DNA from: Roseovarius nitratireducens | GTDB taxonomy: Bacteria; Pseudomonadota; Alphaproteobacteria; Rhodobacterales; Rhodobacteraceae | NCBI RefSeq assembly: GCF_002925845.1 | Contig: NZ_PDNI01000031.1 | Location: forward strand, 1-64,000 | Length of the DNA: 64,000 bases | Reading direction: 5' to 3' | Shown here: in pieces, positions 62,692 to 64,000 of the stretch | How positions within the stretch are numbered: position 1 is the stretch's first letter | Layout of the letters: every line of letters starts with the position of its first letter | Made by a program: the position numbers and the translations under genes | The notes under the pieces: model-generated | Told to the model about the DNA's origin: nothing | The model's input: the letters and a program-made list of their open reading frames with translations, nothing else | Database searches by the model: none

Positions 62692-62859
62692 TTACTTGAT
62701 CTTGCCTTCCTTGTACTCGACGTGCTTGCGCGCGACCGGGTCGTATTTGCGCACGGACATCTTGTCGGTCATGGTGCGCGCGTTCTTCTTGGTCACGTAG
62801 AAATGCCCGGTGCCCGCGGTCGAGTTGAGGCGGATCTTGATGGTGGTCGGCTTTGCCAT
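62692..62859 (-). CDS. rpmG: 50S ribosomal protein L33
   Basis: A 55-aa ribosomal protein: [28 protein letters not shown], ending [18 protein letters not shown]. No CxxC pairs, so it is the zinc-free (C-) form. The ATG at 62859 follows GGAGACGAGAC. Confidence 0.97.
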   Translation of the reverse strand: MAKPTTIKIRLNSTAGTGHFYVTKKNARTMTDKMSVRKYDPVARKHVEYKEGKIK

Positions 62860-62984
62860 GTCTCGTCTCCTGCGGCGGATGCGCATGGGCACCCGCGAAT
62901 ATCCCATGAACCCCGCCTTTTACCGGGGCGCGCGACCAAGTCAACCGCGATTCCGGCGCGTGGCGAGGGAATTGCGCGCCGCGC

Positions 62985-63599
62985 TCAGTTGCTCGAGAGG
63001 CGCGTCGGCTTGCGGTAGAAATGATGCACGCCGATGGAGGCGGTGCGCGCGAACTTGCGTGCCCAGCGCGGCTTGACGGCGCGGGTGTGGTAGTAGGTCG
63101 CCCCGTCGGTCAGTTGCCGCGGTGCCCCCTCGACCATCAGCCGCGCCACCTTGGACACCTGCCCGTAGATGGACTGGTTGGCGATGTGCTCGGGGTTGCC
63201 GTCGCAGGTATAGGTGAACTGGCACTGGTATTTTTTCCCGGTGCCCTGGTGGATCACGCCGCAGACCGTGTCGGGAAACTCGGGGTTGTCGACGCGGTTC
63301 ATGATGACCTCGGCCACCGCGAACTGTCCGCGCACGCTCTCGCCGCGGGCCTCGAAATAGAGCGCCTCGGCGAGGCATTCGGTCTGCTGGTCCGCGCCGC
63401 GCACCCGCTGCCCCGCAAGCCAGCCGCGCGAATACTCGACCCCGGTCTCGGGGCGGGCAACGTAGCCGGCCAGCCGGTCGCCCGGGATCGCGCGCAGGGC
63501 GCTGATTTCCTGGGCCATGAGTTGCGTGAGCGGGGTATCGGCCGCCACCGCCCCGCCCAGGGCGGAGACAAGCGCCGCGATCAAAAGCGTCCGTTTCAT
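62985..63599 (-). CDS. Exported cell wall hydrolase (SleB/CwlJ family)
   Basis: A 204-aa secreted hydrolase: signal peptide MKRTLLIAALVSALGGAVAAD, then a Hydrolase_2 (SleB-type) domain with LAEALYFEARGESVRGQFAVAEVIMNRV (putative catalytic glutamate) and CGVIHQG. SleB-type enzymes are lytic transglycosylases; in non-sporulating alphaproteobacteria they likely remodel peptidoglycan. AAGGAGATCACCT precedes the ATG, a very strong ribosome binding site. Confidence 0.9.
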   Translation of the reverse strand: MKRTLLIAALVSALGGAVAADTPLTQLMAQEISALRAIPGDRLAGYVARPETGVEYSRGWLAGQRVRGADQQTECLAEALYFEARGESVRGQFAVAEVIMNRVDNPEFPDTVCGVIHQGTGKKYQCQFTYTCDGNPEHIANQSIYGQVSKVARLMVEGAPRQLTDGATYYHTRAVKPRWARKFARTASIGVHHFYRKPTRLSSN

Positions 63600-63725
63600 A
63601 GGTGATCTCCTTCGTTTTCCGGCGCGTCGCACCGGCACGATCATCGCGGGCCATTAGCCGAAAGCGCGCCTCGCGTCCACCCGCCCCCATCGGCGAGTTC
63701 TTGCCGACGCGCAATCCGACGCGTC

Positions 63726-64000
63726 TCAGCCCGCAGAACGCGAATGATCTTGCGCGAGGACGGCCTCAGGCGTGCCGATCCTGTCACGCACCGAGAGCTG
63801 TGCGGCAGCGAGTCGCGCCACCGGCACCCGGAAGGGCGAGCACGAGACGTAGGTAAAGCCCGCATCGCGGCAGAACGAGATCGATTCGGGGTTGCCGCCA
63901 TGCTCGCCGCAGATCGACAGCACAATGTCGGGGTTGGCCGCGCGCCCGCGCTCGGCCCCGATCCGCAGAAGCTCGCCCACACCGTCGGTGTCGAGCACGT
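63726..64000 (-). CDS. ppdK: Pyruvate phosphate dikinase, C-terminal fragment (cut by window edge)
   Basis: The last 91 codons of the gene; the 5' part lies outside the window. The sequence [30 protein letters not shown] then [20 protein letters not shown] is the conserved C-terminal end of PPDK, including the catalytic cysteine region CGEHGG. The enzyme interconverts pyruvate, ATP and phosphate with PEP, AMP and pyrophosphate. A methionine at 63998 is not the start; homology continues to the edge. Confidence 0.93.
   Translation of the reverse strand, partial: VLDTDGVGELLRIGAERGRAANPDIVLSICGEHGGNPESISFCRDAGFTYVSCSPFRVPVARLAAAQLSVRDRIGTPEAVLAQDHSRSAG

Noticed and set aside
1-64000. CRISPR arrays, insertion sequences, prophage genes
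   Set aside because: No repeat-spacer pattern, transposase, integrase or phage structural gene was seen anywhere in the window.

Overview
The window is GC-rich, gene-dense chromosomal DNA from an alphaproteobacterium, most likely a member of the Rhodobacterales (Roseobacter-type). Supporting signs are the gene order dusB(nifR3)-ntrB-ntrC-ntrY-ntrX followed by trkA-trkH-hfq-hflX, an NtrC without the sigma54-contacting GAFTGA motif (as in Rhodobacter), a fused IspD-IspF enzyme, and paired LysR/DUF1127 genes. No rRNA, tRNA, CRISPR array, insertion sequence or prophage was recognised. This looks like a core-genome region rather than a mobile island.

Region by region. 0-5 kb (minus strand): a membrane-anchored cytochrome c, then hflX, hfq, trkH and trkA. 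5.5-6.8 kb (plus): a LysR regulator with a TTG start and a DoxX-like membrane protein, wedged between trkA and ntrX. 6.9-14 kb (minus): the nitrogen regulatory cluster ntrX-ntrY-ntrC-ntrB-dusB. 14-24 kb (mostly plus): ispDF-pgpA-cinA(C), amtB, a Coq10/RatA START protein (minus), hpt with a coupled 59-aa membrane peptide, a membrane coiled-coil protein, radA, cvpA, purF and two small proteins. 24-34 kb: bioY (minus), an SDR-like protein, surE-pcm and an NlpD-like lipoprotein; a minus-strand sulfur operon (rhodanese, YeeE/TsuA-type transporter, 58-aa peptide); an M20 amidohydrolase divergent from mazG; ychF.

34-48.4 kb: trpA, then a phosphorelay locus. A LuxR-type response regulator is divergent from a secreted, cysteine-free molybdopterin-fold protein and a hybrid histidine kinase, with tandem 13-bp repeats in the shared promoter region. 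It is followed by a tightly packed four-gene run: RND adaptor, RND pump, TamA, TamB. 48.4-59 kb: a glutamate-synthase-like FMN protein with a TTG start, a TfoX C-terminal domain protein, then a mostly minus-strand housekeeping series: DMT permease, pirin, argO, yebC, ymdB-type phosphoesterase, OsmC, 5-FCL/mgtE, hisN and an XRE regulator. 59-64 kb: quinone oxidoreductase, LysR/DUF1127 divergent pair, Bax-inhibitor-like membrane protein, rpmG, a SleB-type cell wall hydrolase and the 3' end of ppdK at the window edge.

Themes. Nitrogen control (ntrBC, ntrYX, amtB), potassium uptake (trkAH), envelope biogenesis (tamAB, NlpD-like, SleB) and many stop/start overlaps of the ATGA or GTGA type that imply translational coupling. 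The most unusual parts are the phosphorelay locus with its repeat-bearing promoter, the fusion of an RND efflux operon to tamAB, a palindrome-rich intergenic region beside the XRE gene, and a short motif that recurs in two intergenic regions.
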